Part shown: in pieces, positions 19,142 to 27,825 of the stretch
Layout: each line of letters opens with the position of its first letter
Numbering within the stretch: position 1 is the first letter of the stretch
Origin: Mesotoga sp. BH458_6_3_2_1
GTDB lineage: Bacteria > Thermotogota > Thermotogae > Petrotogales > Kosmotogaceae
Reading direction: 5' to 3'
DNA length: 64,000 nucleotides
NCBI RefSeq assembly: GCF_003664995.1
Contig: NZ_JFHL01000029.1
Coordinates: forward strand, 248,001-312,000
The notes under the pieces: generated by a model
Database searches by the model: none
Told to the model about the DNA's origin: nothing
The model's input: only the letters and a program-made list of their open reading frames with translations
Translations under genes and position numbers: made by a program

Positions 19142-20207
19142 ACTCATAGAAAAGATCAAAAAGATTGCCCCGGGAACTCCGCTTCGTCACGCTCTCGATG
19201 ATATACAGGATGCAAGCGTGGGAGGCTTAATCTTTTTTGTAGACGATTACAAGAAGTACAGCCAGCTAATGCAGATAGGGTTCCTTCTGAATTGCCAGTT
19301 CAATCCAAACAAACTGTATGAGCTTGCCAAGATGGATGGAGCAATTGTTGTGGATGATGACCTTACAACGATAGTTGGAGCGAATGTTCAGTTGATTCCA
19401 GATCACACTATTCCTACTAATCAGACAGGTATGAGACACAGAGCCGCTGAGAGAATGGCTAGAGAAACCGGTAGAATGTTGGTAGCTGTATCAAAGAGAA
19501 GAAACACAATGACAATTTTTCTTGGAGATTATGTCTATACTTTGAACAGCGTAGAGACTCTCACATCCAAGATCACACAAACTATCAGGACTGCGGAGAA
19601 GTACAAAGAAGCCTTTATTGAGGCTTTGCAGGGAATAGAGTTCATGGAGCGTGCCGGTTCACTCACTCTTTTTGACGTAGTCAAGACTATTCAGAAGGGA
19701 TTGATGGTTGTACTGATTTGCGAGGAGGCAGATTTCACGATTGCCGAGCTTGGTAACCATGGCAGATTTCCCGCGATGCAACTTGCGGAGATTCTAGTGA
19801 ATGTTAATGAAGAAATCGAGAATCTAATTCTGGATTTCAGTGAGGAGTTAGTTGATCAAGATGATCTAGAAGAAGTCTTCAAAAAGATGAAGAGCCTAAG
19901 TGAAAAGGAAATAAGCAGCTTCGGCGTAATTCTGAGACACATGGGATATGAGATAAATACTGCTTCTCAAGCAGTTGAGTACTTCATTCGATCTAGAGGA
20001 ATCCGTTTTGCCAGGCACATCCCCAGAATACCTCTACAGGTCGCCATAAATTTGGGGAAAGAGTTCGGCACCTTCTCAAATCTTCTTGAGAGTACTGAGG
20101 ATGAACTTAAAGACGTCGATGGAATCGGCGAGAAGCGGGCCTCGGCAATAAGACACGCAATCGATGTCTACAAGAAATCCGGTGAAATCACAATTCCAGG
20201 CTTCTAA
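19128..20207 (+). CDS. disA: DNA integrity scanning protein, diadenylate cyclase DisA
   Basis: 359 residues. The DAC domain has DGA at 70-72 and RHR at 103-105, the residues that bind and condense two ATP into c-di-AMP. A helical spine follows, and the C-terminal helix-hairpin-helix DNA-binding part includes DVDGIGEKRASAIRHAI. GTG 19128 has GGAGG with 8-nt spacing inside the end of radA (14-nt overlap). Its 3' end overlaps the convergent amidohydrolase-like gene by 20 bp. Confidence 0.96.
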   Translation: MERSELIEKIKKIAPGTPLRHALDDIQDASVGGLIFFVDDYKKYSQLMQIGFLLNCQFNPNKLYELAKMDGAIVVDDDLTTIVGANVQLIPDHTIPTNQTGMRHRAAERMARETGRMLVAVSKRRNTMTIFLGDYVYTLNSVETLTSKITQTIRTAEKYKEAFIEALQGIEFMERAGSLTLFDVVKTIQKGLMVVLICEEADFTIAELGNHGRFPAMQLAEILVNVNEEIENLILDFSEELVDQDDLEEVFKKMKSLSEKEISSFGVILRHMGYEINTASQAVEYFIRSRGIRFARHIPRIPLQVAINLGKEFGTFSNLLESTEDELKDVDGIGEKRASAIRHAIDVYKKSGEITIPGF

Positions 20208-21474
20208 GCTCCTTTGTAAGATCCCTAAGCTCTTTCCTGGATATCCTTTGCGGGACTCCTTTGTCCATGATCAATTCCCCTGAGTTCCAGACTTTCTCGA
20301 AACTCGTGTCAAACGAGGATTTCAGAATCAACTGAAGTGTCGTCGGCAAGCGAGTGTCAAATTTCTCGAGATCCAGGGACGACTTGGACAGAATTAGATC
20401 GGCCGAGTAACCTTCTTTAAGTACTCCGGTTCGTTTTCCGAAGAATCTTTGGAACAACTTGCAGTTGTTGTCAAAAAGCGTTTTCCTTATCTCATAGTCG
20501 ATAATGGAATTCTCAAAGTTCCTTTGGTAACGTTCGGTAAGAAGAACTTCTTTAGCCTCTCCCAACATATCAGATCCGACGAATCCAGTGCCTATACAGA
20601 CCTGCATCCCTCTTCCAAGGAGGTCTGCTATGTTTGGCTTGAAGGTTCCCGCATACATTTCAGATCTCAGGGACTTCGTTACGAAGATTCTCCTTGAAGA
20701 GATTATGTCCATATCGGTTTCGCTCAGGTTTCCGCCGTAAATAACTCCACATTCAGGAACGAGTATCCCGTTTTTCAGCAGTCTTTCGACAAGGCTTTCT
20801 CCCCATCTGAAAAGGCAAATCTCATTATCCTGCTTCATATCGAATATGAATAGATTCAAGTTCATCCCCTTTTCGTAGAGACTCCTGAGTTTGAAAAGAG
20901 CTTCTTCACCGTAGGTGGCAAGTCCACTTACATAAACAATAGGACAGAAAGAAGAGTCACGAGAGACATTCTCCCAGCGCGCTGAGACTTCATCTATCGT
21001 CCGATCAGTCAATACGGGTCCGACAGCGAGATAGACACCATACTTCTGCGAAAGCCGTCTGTAGAACTCCGGGTCGATATCAGGGTGATCAATTACCGGA
21101 CCACTGATCGCAACTGAACCACTTCTTATTGACTTCAATATAGCTATCTCGGCAGAAAGTCTGACAAGAGAAGAATTAACCTCGCTCGTGCCTGATTCAA
21201 GTAGATTGCCGAAAAAATTTCTTCCTGTTTGAGCATCTTTCAGAAGTCTCAGGGGGTACGAAGAAATACTGGAATACACACTGTAATGAGCATTGAAAAT
21301 TGAAGGCAGAAGGATGCCTTTTTCACCGTCAACTATCTCTTCATCCTCCTGAATGCTGTACTCTCTTCTCGGTCCGACGAAAGTAATCTCCCCATTTTCA
21401 AATCTAATCAGCGCATCATCCACAAGAGGGTTCTTTAGATCATTCGTGAATGCCAAAACGTTGGTTACGATCAT
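20188..21474 (-). CDS. SsnA/chlorohydrolase-like amidohydrolase with degenerate active site
   Basis: 428 residues that follow the SsnA/TrzN-type amidohydrolase pattern from end to end, but the metal ligands are changed. The HxH position reads NAHYSVYS, the HLAE position reads FIFDMKQDNE, the later aHc(V) His position reads IYGGNLSE, and the GTDG Asp position reads GTGFVGSD. It is therefore probably not a metal-dependent hydrolase. The start ATG 21472-21474 overlaps the end of the WecG-type gene (ATGA-like coupling). Its function is unknown; a binding or structural role is possible. Confidence 0.8.
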   Translation of the reverse strand: MIVTNVLAFTNDLKNPLVDDALIRFENGEITFVGPRREYSIQEDEEIVDGEKGILLPSIFNAHYSVYSSISSYPLRLLKDAQTGRNFFGNLLESGTSEVNSSLVRLSAEIAILKSIRSGSVAISGPVIDHPDIDPEFYRRLSQKYGVYLAVGPVLTDRTIDEVSARWENVSRDSSFCPIVYVSGLATYGEEALFKLRSLYEKGMNLNLFIFDMKQDNEICLFRWGESLVERLLKNGILVPECGVIYGGNLSETDMDIISSRRIFVTKSLRSEMYAGTFKPNIADLLGRGMQVCIGTGFVGSDMLGEAKEVLLTERYQRNFENSIIDYEIRKTLFDNNCKLFQRFFGKRTGVLKEGYSADLILSKSSLDLEKFDTRLPTTLQLILKSSFDTSFEKVWNSGELIMDKGVPQRISRKELRDLTKELRSLEL

Positions 21475-22211
21475 CTGGAACCACCTCTTCTTGATTTGAA
21501 ATAAGATCCGACAACGTAAGTCTCGAAACTCACAAGCTTAGGGACAATCTTCAGCCGTTTCCCCGGTTCTTGAACTATCCTGTATAGCCATTCAAGTCCA
21601 GCCTTCTGCATCCACAAAGGGGCTCTCTTCAGATCGCCGGAAATAACATCGAAAGATCCCCCTACACCCATCAAAACACTTGCATGAAGCTTATCAATGT
21701 TTTCTGCAATCCAAATATCTTGTTTAGGAACGCCCATACCAACAAATACAATATCTGCAGATGAAGAATTTATTTCTGAGACGATTGTATCACTTTCCTC
21801 TTGCGTGAAAAAGCCGCTGTGATACCCCGCAATATCGATTAGTGGAAATCTTTGTTTCAGTTTTTCAATGGTCTTTGTAACAATGTTCTCCTTCGAGCCC
21901 AAAAGGAATATCCTTAAACCAGTTTCGGAAGACAGCTCACAGATTTTGAGCATCAGATCGATTCCGGGGACCCTTTCCACTCTCTTTTTCGAAATGAGTT
22001 TTATTGCTTTTAGGACACCGCTACCATCTGGCACAACATAGTTCACGGTTTCGAGGGCATTCTTGTATTCCGAGTTGTGGATGTATTCATATGCGATCAA
22101 AGCGTTTAAAGTGAGTACATGTGATCTCAAGCCCGATTGTGTTCGCTGAATAAGCTCATTGGCCGCAGAAATCAGGTTTCTTTCCTGAAGATTAAAATCG
22201 AGAAATCTCAA
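21471..22211 (-). CDS. WecG/TagA/CpsF family glycosyltransferase
   Basis: 246 residues with the hallmark motifs LTLNALIAYEYIHN, VVPDGSGVLKAI, LLGSKENIVTKTIEKLKQRFP and VFVGMGVPKQDIWIAEN. The family adds N-acetylmannosaminuronate or ManNAc to lipid-linked sugars at the membrane for surface polysaccharides. TTG at 22211-22209 has GGAGG with 7-nt spacing and is preferred to ATG 22232, which lies ahead of that site. It forms a two-gene unit with the amidohydrolase-like gene. Confidence 0.93.
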   Translation of the reverse strand: MRFLDFNLQERNLISAANELIQRTQSGLRSHVLTLNALIAYEYIHNSEYKNALETVNYVVPDGSGVLKAIKLISKKRVERVPGIDLMLKICELSSETGLRIFLLGSKENIVTKTIEKLKQRFPLIDIAGYHSGFFTQEESDTIVSEINSSSADIVFVGMGVPKQDIWIAENIDKLHASVLMGVGGSFDVISGDLKRAPLWMQKAGLEWLYRIVQEPGKRLKIVPKLVSFETYVVGSYFKSRRGGSR

Positions 22212-22256
22212 CCGAACACCTCCAAACTTCATTAAAACACAACGAGCGCTGTATTT

Positions 22257-22286
22257 AACGAAAAGAGGAAGGCTTAGCCTTCCTCT
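22257..22286 (-). terminator. Terminator of tRNA-Leu
   Basis: On the minus strand AGAGGAAGGC, loop TAA, GCCTTCCTCT, then TTTTCG. It starts flush with the tRNA 3' CCA end. Confidence 0.75.
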
Positions 22287-22375
22287 GGTGCCGAGGGCGG
22301 GAATCGAACCCGCACGGGGCTCTCAACCCCAGCGGATTTTGAGTCCGCCGCGTCTGCCAGTTCCACCACCTCGGC
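22286..22375 (-). tRNA. tRNA-Leu (anticodon CAA)
   Basis: 90 nt with the long variable arm of a class II tRNA. The acceptor stem GCCGAGG pairs with CCTCGGC, with discriminator A and an encoded CCA. The anticodon arm GCGGA-CTCAAAA-TCCGC gives CAA. The variable arm is TGGGGTTGAGAGCCCC. The T arm has GGGTTCGATTCCC. Confidence 0.97.
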
Positions 22376-22385
22376 CAGCAATAAA

Positions 22386-22414
22386 ACTTTACCATCAATG
22401 ATTATTGGTGTCAA
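22386..22414 (-). promoter_or_regulatory. Promoter of tRNA-Leu
   Basis: Minus-strand TTGACA (22414-22409), 17-bp spacer, TAAAGT (22391-22386), about 10 bp before the tRNA. Confidence 0.75.
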
Positions 22415-22470
22415 CGAGTCACTCGAATCTACACTTCCGAAAGACTCTATGACAAGAGACTAAGCTTTCT

Positions 22471-23175
22471 TCATCTCTGATTGAGCAGTTCTTTCAGAGG
22501 GAAGCAGAACTCAGGCATTCCCGAAGCCCAGGGTCCTATGTCGTAAGGCTGAAAGCATACGCACAATCTTCCCGCTTTTAGGTAGAAGCTCTGATCAGTT
22601 GTAACTCCGTCGAAGTAATCCGGCCAAAGGTCCTCACGCTCTGCAATCTCTGATTTTATTGACTCATTTAATGCATCTTCAACGGCCTTATTGTCGAGAA
22701 TATTGTGTAAGGCCACAAGACGAGATTTCGATAAATCTATATTGTAAGTTCTTCTCGATGCATTGGGATGTGCTCCACCCGTGAATTCGCTGAAGATCAT
22801 ATCCAAGGTGAGAATTCCGTCGCTCACATATGCTGAATAGACTACATAGACATTGAAAACTCGAAAGGGCCATTCAGATGTCTTTGATTCCTCAAAGGCC
22901 TTTCTGGCCATCTCTTCGATTTCACTTCTATATTGAGCAATTTCCGATTCCAGAGCTGCATTGAAATAGTCTTGAAACGGCTTATCCTTCAATCCGTTGA
23001 TAGAAGGCACCTGAATATTGACGGCGCAAATTTCTGAATCCTCAATTACCTGCTTTCCGAGAACAGAAATCAGGTCTCCTTGGGAAACAAAAACCTGCTC
23101 AGGAAGATCCTGTGTGAAAGAAAACGCAGTAACAAGAATCAGCAAAATATAGCTTGCAATAAACAATTTACGCAT
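22471..23175 (-). CDS. DUF3298-type exported protein
   Basis: About 234 residues with a signal peptide (MRKLFIASYILLILVTAFSF). The C-terminal motifs FTGGAHPNAS and FQPYDIGPWASGMPEF match the DUF3298 family, found in envelope and anti-sigma-like proteins; the molecular role is unknown. ATG at 23175-23173 follows GAGGAGGGG with good spacing; an upstream ATG at 23199 has no ribosome site. It stands alone between tRNA-Leu and a non-coding gap. Confidence 0.88.
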   Translation of the reverse strand: MRKLFIASYILLILVTAFSFTQDLPEQVFVSQGDLISVLGKQVIEDSEICAVNIQVPSINGLKDKPFQDYFNAALESEIAQYRSEIEEMARKAFEESKTSEWPFRVFNVYVVYSAYVSDGILTLDMIFSEFTGGAHPNASRRTYNIDLSKSRLVALHNILDNKAVEDALNESIKSEIAEREDLWPDYFDGVTTDQSFYLKAGRLCVCFQPYDIGPWASGMPEFCFPLKELLNQR

Positions 23176-23581
23176 TTTATCCCCTCCTCGTAATTGCACG
23201 TAACGAAAGAATCAGTTGCTGTTTCCGATGTCCTAAAAATGGAATTGCTCTTAACTAGATGATATCACCGATGGAAGAGGTTTTATGCAAATGAAAGCAG
23301 TTCACTTCTAGTATTTAGAAATCTCTTCTCCCAGAGCTTTTCGATTTCCTGAGCACTCTGTTGAAGCTTTCTTGATCATCTTCTGTTCACTTGATGGATG
23401 AGTTTGTCAATCTCTATTCCGCCACATAAACAGTTATCAGTACGATGTCTTCACAGTGCAAGATGTAGAACAATGAGACCTGGAGCTTTCGGCAAAGAGA
23501 TTTACTGCTTGATTGGTAATTAGTTGAGAGTCGGCGAAAAAACTGCATTCCGATGCTATGATTTAGCAGGGGGTGATTGTA
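23176..23581. other. Intergenic region between divergent DUF3298 and glpX genes
   Basis: About 400 bp without a supported gene. It holds the ribosome sites of both flanking genes and the extended -10 element of glpX. I see no tRNA, long palindrome or repeat. Confidence 0.6.
23555..23562 (+). promoter_or_regulatory. Extended -10 promoter of glpX
   Basis: TGC followed by TATGAT (23557-23562), an extended -10 without a clear -35, about 20 nt before the start codon. Confidence 0.45.
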
Positions 23582-24595
23582 TTGATTCCAGAAATAACCC
23601 TTGATATGGTAAGGGTGACTGAAGCGGCGGCTTTGTTCTCAAGTGTCTATCTTGGTAGAGGTAATAAGGAAGCCGTAGATCAAAGGGCTGTCGACGCAAT
23701 GAGGGGGATTCTCGATCTTCTTGAGATGAAAGGGACAATCGTTATTGGCGAAGGAGAGAAGGACCAGGCGCCAATGCTTGCGGCGGGAGAACATGTAGGC
23801 AAATGGAACGACGACGATCCCGAAGTACTTATAGCAGTCGATCCCGTTGATGGCACGAGACTGGTAGCAAATGGAAGATCAAATGCATTAAGTGTCATTG
23901 CAGCTACTGAAGGAGGAAAAGTCGCTCCTCTTCCGACTTATTATGTGGACAAGCTGGCCGTTGGAAAGGAACTTGCTGGCAATCTTGATATAGAAGCAAC
24001 TCCACGAGAGAACCTGCGTATTGCGGCTGCGATTCTTGGCGTAAAAGTATCGGAACTGACTGTCACTATTCTAGACAGAGAGAGGAATTATCCTCTGGTT
24101 GAGGCAGTAAGAACTGTGGGAGCAAGAATCAGGTTGATAAATGATGGAGATATAGCTGCCGCAATTGCGACTGCTCTGCCAGATGGAGGAACGGAGATAT
24201 ACATGGGAATAGGAGGCTCGCCCGAAGCGGTTCTCGCAGCCTCTGCGCTTCAGTGCATGGGAGGCGAAATCCAGGTGAAATGCTGGCCAAGGGATTCCGG
24301 TGAGATTGAAAAGGTCAACAATTCGTCTTTTGAGCTCAATAGAGTTTACGGGACAAAGGACCTTATTGATGGTGAAGAAGTTGTATTCAGCGCAACCGGG
24401 ATTACTGATGGTTCATTCTTAAAGGGTGTACGATTTACTCATAATCAGGCGATAACTGATTCAATTGCAATGCGATCAAGTACGAGAACGGTGAGAAGAA
24501 TAAGGGCCTATCATGAGATCGCCTACAAAACAATCACAACAAAATCCGGAGGAGAGGTCTTTATATTCAACAGCTTGCTGGGAAAGAGAATGTAG
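23582..24595 (+). CDS. glpX: Fructose-1,6-bisphosphatase class II
   Basis: About 337 residues. The lithium-sensitive phosphatase metal sites are visible: GEGEKDQAPML and VDPVDGTRLVANG, and the C-terminal part has GIGGSPEAVLAA and ATGITDGS. It removes the C1 phosphate from fructose 1,6-bisphosphate in gluconeogenesis. TTG 23582 is 8 nt after AGGGGG; the alternative GTG 23573 lies in that site. Confidence 0.95.
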   Translation: MIPEITLDMVRVTEAAALFSSVYLGRGNKEAVDQRAVDAMRGILDLLEMKGTIVIGEGEKDQAPMLAAGEHVGKWNDDDPEVLIAVDPVDGTRLVANGRSNALSVIAATEGGKVAPLPTYYVDKLAVGKELAGNLDIEATPRENLRIAAAILGVKVSELTVTILDRERNYPLVEAVRTVGARIRLINDGDIAAAIATALPDGGTEIYMGIGGSPEAVLAASALQCMGGEIQVKCWPRDSGEIEKVNNSSFELNRVYGTKDLIDGEEVVFSATGITDGSFLKGVRFTHNQAITDSIAMRSSTRTVRRIRAYHEIAYKTITTKSGGEVFIFNSLLGKRM

Positions 24596-25160
24596 AATAA
24601 TCCTTTGATTCTTATAGATCAGAAGACAAGAAAGAGATCTTTCCCAGTTAATCTGCTAGTTTGGCGTTTGAGGTTCACTTCTGGAAAACATGACAGCCTT
24701 CGGGTTAGATATTGAACCACAGGTGAAAGAGAATGAATTCCTCAGTCAATAAGTATTCAAGAAGACGCTTCCATGAGGGTCAAGGTACCAAAATTACCAC
24801 CCGTACAGAAAAAGAGTTCTCCAGACAAAAGCTAAAAAGTGATAAGAGCCATTTCTACCCGTTGCCGTCCTGTAGTAGAAAAGATGGCATCGCACCTTTG
24901 ATTACTTACAGTGCGAAGTGTATTGAGATTTATTCCTCGTTTTAGAAGATACAGAGAAGGAAGAGAAGTGAAGAGCCTCCCAAGTAATCTCCTTTGTATT
25001 TTTTGGCAATATCGAGTAATCCATGCGTTCAGTCTGGAATTTGATCTGTCTGGTCTAGCTTTTGCAGGAAGCGTTTGATTTGATAAATCTTGTTGCGTCT
25101 CCGAGAGAATCTGTACGTCTTGAAGTGCTATAATAACCGCAAATGGCGGAGGTAAGTAGT
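24596..25160. other. Intergenic region between glpX and the amidotransferase gene
   Basis: About 560 bp. One 70-codon frame at 24733-24945 has a possible AGGTGA site, but its product is basic, low in pattern and without recognisable domains, so I do not call it. The only signal I support is the extended -10 promoter at its right end. Confidence 0.55.
25126..25134 (+). promoter_or_regulatory. Extended -10 promoter for the proline operon
   Basis: TGC plus perfect TATAAT (25129-25134) without a good -35. Transcription would start near 25141, giving a very short leader to GTG 25161. Confidence 0.6.
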
Positions 25161-25748
25161 GTGATCTGCATTTTGGTTAACGATATTGATTTTGAAACAG
25201 TGGTATCTCCTGTTGAAAGGGCTCTGGAGATGTTAGGTGTCGAGTTCAGAACCTGGAAAACCTTTCTGAAGGGATTTCCTGAAGAAGAACTCCGGTGCGA
25301 CGGGCTGATCCTTACTGGCGGCTTTTCGATGAGTGGTTATTTCAAAGGAGTTGTGCCGGTGCTAGGAGCCTCTTATGTGAAGAGTTTTCCTGGTCCCGTT
25401 CTAGGGATTTGTCTGGGAATGCAAATATTGGCCCGGCTATCTGAGGAATCACTTGTTGTATCCAGAGAGCTAGGAGTCTCAAAGATTCGGCTTAATAACT
25501 CATGCGAGCTATTCTCTGGAATGAAGGGTGAAGTTGAAGCGTATCAACGACATAACTATGGTCTACCCTATGTTCCCTGTGGGTACGATCAGATTGCATG
25601 GGGAGATGCTACTTTCATCCAGGGAATCGCCTCCAAAGACGGTACTAGGTTTGGTGTTCAGTTTCACCCCGAAGAAACCGCACTTGGTTCAGAGGAGGAG
25701 TTGATGCGAATTTTTCCCAACTTCTCCAGGATTGTTTGTTCCCATTGA
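25161..25748 (+). CDS. Class I glutamine amidotransferase
   Basis: About 195 residues. The triad is complete: the nucleophile Cys in LGICLGMQ and the His/Glu pair in VQFHPEET. It should release ammonia from glutamine, but no synthase domain or partner is evident. GGAGG with 8-nt spacing supports GTG 25161 rather than ATG 25143. It is the first gene of a unit with proC, proA and proB, which do not need an amidotransferase, so its partner or substrate is unknown. Confidence 0.88.
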   Translation: MICILVNDIDFETVVSPVERALEMLGVEFRTWKTFLKGFPEEELRCDGLILTGGFSMSGYFKGVVPVLGASYVKSFPGPVLGICLGMQILARLSEESLVVSRELGVSKIRLNNSCELFSGMKGEVEAYQRHNYGLPYVPCGYDQIAWGDATFIQGIASKDGTRFGVQFHPEETALGSEEELMRIFPNFSRIVCSH

Positions 25749-25769
25749 GGAATGATTGGGGAGGAGAAA

Positions 25770-26600
25770 ATGAAAATAGGAATTATCGGAGTAGGAAACA
25801 TAGGCAGTATTTTTGCAGATAGACTCCTTGGAGAGCTAAGGGATCTCGATAGACTCTATTTGCTAGATAGAAATCAAGAGCGCCTTTCAAACTATTCAGC
25901 AGAAGACGAGAGAGTCAGAATTGCTTCGAGTCCGGATGAAGTTCTGTCGAACTGCACTCATGTAATCATTGCTGTTAAACCTCAGGATTGCCTGGAGTTA
26001 TTCTCGGAGATAATTAACGGCGAAAACTCTTGCCCGATTATTATAAGCACAATCACAGGGATAGAAATTAGTCTGATTTCAGAAAAGACGGGTTTGGAAA
26101 AGGTCGCACGAATTATGCCAAATGTCCCGAGTGCTATTGGCCGTGGAGTTACGGGTTTTGTCTGCTCAAGTTCGCTAACTGGAAAGGATAAGAGGGATGT
26201 TGAAAGAATTCTTCTCACGATGGGCGAGATTGTGGAGGTCCGTGAAAAGGATCTAGCCGCAGTAACAGCTTTGAGCGGTAGTGGACCGGCCTTTGTTTTT
26301 GTCATAGTCGAGTCTCTGATAGATGTAGGTTTGAAGATGGGTCTGTCCTACGATGTTGCCAGAGAGCTGATTCTTGGTACTCTGGGGGGTTCTGTTGAGC
26401 TGCTGAAGGTGAAGGGCAATCACCCTGGTGAATTCCGTCATCTTGTGACCTCTCCTGGGGGGACAACTATCGAGGGAATTTACTCACTGGAAAGAGAAGG
26501 ATTGAGAGGTACCATAATGAAGGCGTTGTTCGACACTTATCTTAGAGCTAAGGAGATAAACTCGGAGCTGGAGGTGACCAATGACAGATCTTCTCGATAA
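25770..26600 (+). CDS. proC: Pyrroline-5-carboxylate reductase
   Basis: About 276 residues. The N-terminal NAD(P) motif is GIIGVGNIGSIF; the family signature is ALSGSGPAFVFVIVESL and later VTSPGGTTIEG. Last step of proline synthesis. ATG 25770 follows GGGGAGGAG; an earlier ATG at 25752 precedes that site. The 3' end overlaps proA by 20 nt. Confidence 0.96.
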   Translation: MKIGIIGVGNIGSIFADRLLGELRDLDRLYLLDRNQERLSNYSAEDERVRIASSPDEVLSNCTHVIIAVKPQDCLELFSEIINGENSCPIIISTITGIEISLISEKTGLEKVARIMPNVPSAIGRGVTGFVCSSSLTGKDKRDVERILLTMGEIVEVREKDLAAVTALSGSGPAFVFVIVESLIDVGLKMGLSYDVARELILGTLGGSVELLKVKGNHPGEFRHLVTSPGGTTIEGIYSLEREGLRGTIMKALFDTYLRAKEINSELEVTNDRSSR

Positions 26601-27825
26601 AGGTGAAAAAGTAAAAGCTGCCTCGCGAAAGCTGAGGTTGCTCAGTACTGATGAGAAGAACGAAGCGATCTTGTCTATCTGCCTAGAAATCGAGGCTCAG
26701 AAAGAGAAGATTCTGCGGGCCAATTCCATTGACGTTGAGAATTCAAGAAAGAAGGGAATGAAGGAGTCTCTAGTCGATAGACTCGCCCTTTCAGAAGATA
26801 GAATAGCGGCGATGATCGAATCATGTAGAAGTGTTGTCTCTTTGGCTGACCCCGTTGGCGAAATTGAAAATACCTGGGTCCAGAAGGAAGGGCTCCAAAT
26901 CTCCAGAGTGAGAGTGCCCATAGGTGCTATAGGAATGATTTATGAATCCAGGCCAAATGTGACCGTCGATGCATCGATTCTCTCTATAAAATCCGGCAAT
27001 TCAGTCCTCCTTAAGGGAGGAAGTGATGCGATTAACTCCAACAAAGCGATTGTGTCGGTTATAAAGAAAGCACTGACTACGGCCGGACTTCCCGAGGGTT
27101 CAGTGGAACTTGTCGAAGATACTTCTCACGAAGCAGTTGAAGAGATGTTGAAGATGAACCAGTACCTTTCTTTGATTATTCCAAGGGGAGGGACCGGCTT
27201 GATCAAATTCGTCGTCAATAACTCCAGAATACCGGTAATAGAAACCGGAACCGGCAACTGTCACATCTTTGTTGATTATAATGCCGATGTCGACAAAGCG
27301 GTGATGATTGTTGATAATGCCAAGACTCAAAGGCCCGGAACCTGTAACGCAGTTGAAACAGTTCTTGTTCACAAGTCGATTGCGGCTGAGTTTATCCCCC
27401 GTGTCGCAGAGGTCCTAACTGCAAAGGGAGTTGAGCTCAGAGGCTGCAATGAATCGATAAGATACTGGAAAATGCTACCTGCAACTGAGGAAGACTATTC
27501 TACAGAGTTTCTCGATTTGGTTCTGGCGGTGAAAATAGTTGATGACGTCGAGGAAGCGGTATCGCATATCGAGAAGTACTCAACGGGTCACTCTGAGGCC
27601 ATCTTAACAAATGATTATGCCAACTCTAGACGTTTTCTGAAAGCTGTGGATTCCGCCGCCGTTTATGTAAATGCATCGACTCGATTCACAGACGGCGGTG
27701 AATTCGGATTTGGCAGCGAGATTGGAATAAGTACTCAGAAGCTTCATGCTCGAGGCCCGTTTGGCCTGAAAGAGCTAACTAGCTATAAGTACACTGTACT
27801 GGGTGACAATCAGGTGAGAAAGTAA
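26581..27825 (+). CDS. proA: Glutamate-5-semialdehyde dehydrogenase (gamma-glutamyl phosphate reductase)
   Basis: 414 residues of the aldehyde dehydrogenase superfamily. Catalytic Cys in QRPGTCNAVETVLVH, plus IYESRPNVTVDA and FGFGSEIGISTQKLHARGP in part. It reduces gamma-glutamyl phosphate in proline synthesis. GGAGGTGA precedes ATG 26581 inside the end of proC; the stop overlaps the proB start (TAATG). Confidence 0.97.
   Translation: MTDLLDKGEKVKAASRKLRLLSTDEKNEAILSICLEIEAQKEKILRANSIDVENSRKKGMKESLVDRLALSEDRIAAMIESCRSVVSLADPVGEIENTWVQKEGLQISRVRVPIGAIGMIYESRPNVTVDASILSIKSGNSVLLKGGSDAINSNKAIVSVIKKALTTAGLPEGSVELVEDTSHEAVEEMLKMNQYLSLIIPRGGTGLIKFVVNNSRIPVIETGTGNCHIFVDYNADVDKAVMIVDNAKTQRPGTCNAVETVLVHKSIAAEFIPRVAEVLTAKGVELRGCNESIRYWKMLPATEEDYSTEFLDLVLAVKIVDDVEEAVSHIEKYSTGHSEAILTNDYANSRRFLKAVDSAAVYVNASTRFTDGGEFGFGSEIGISTQKLHARGPFGLKELTSYKYTVLGDNQVRK

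Noticed and set aside
24733-24945. 70-codon frame between glpX and the amidotransferase, with AGGTGA upstream
   Set aside because: Composition is unlike the neighbours and no motif is seen; kept as doubtful.
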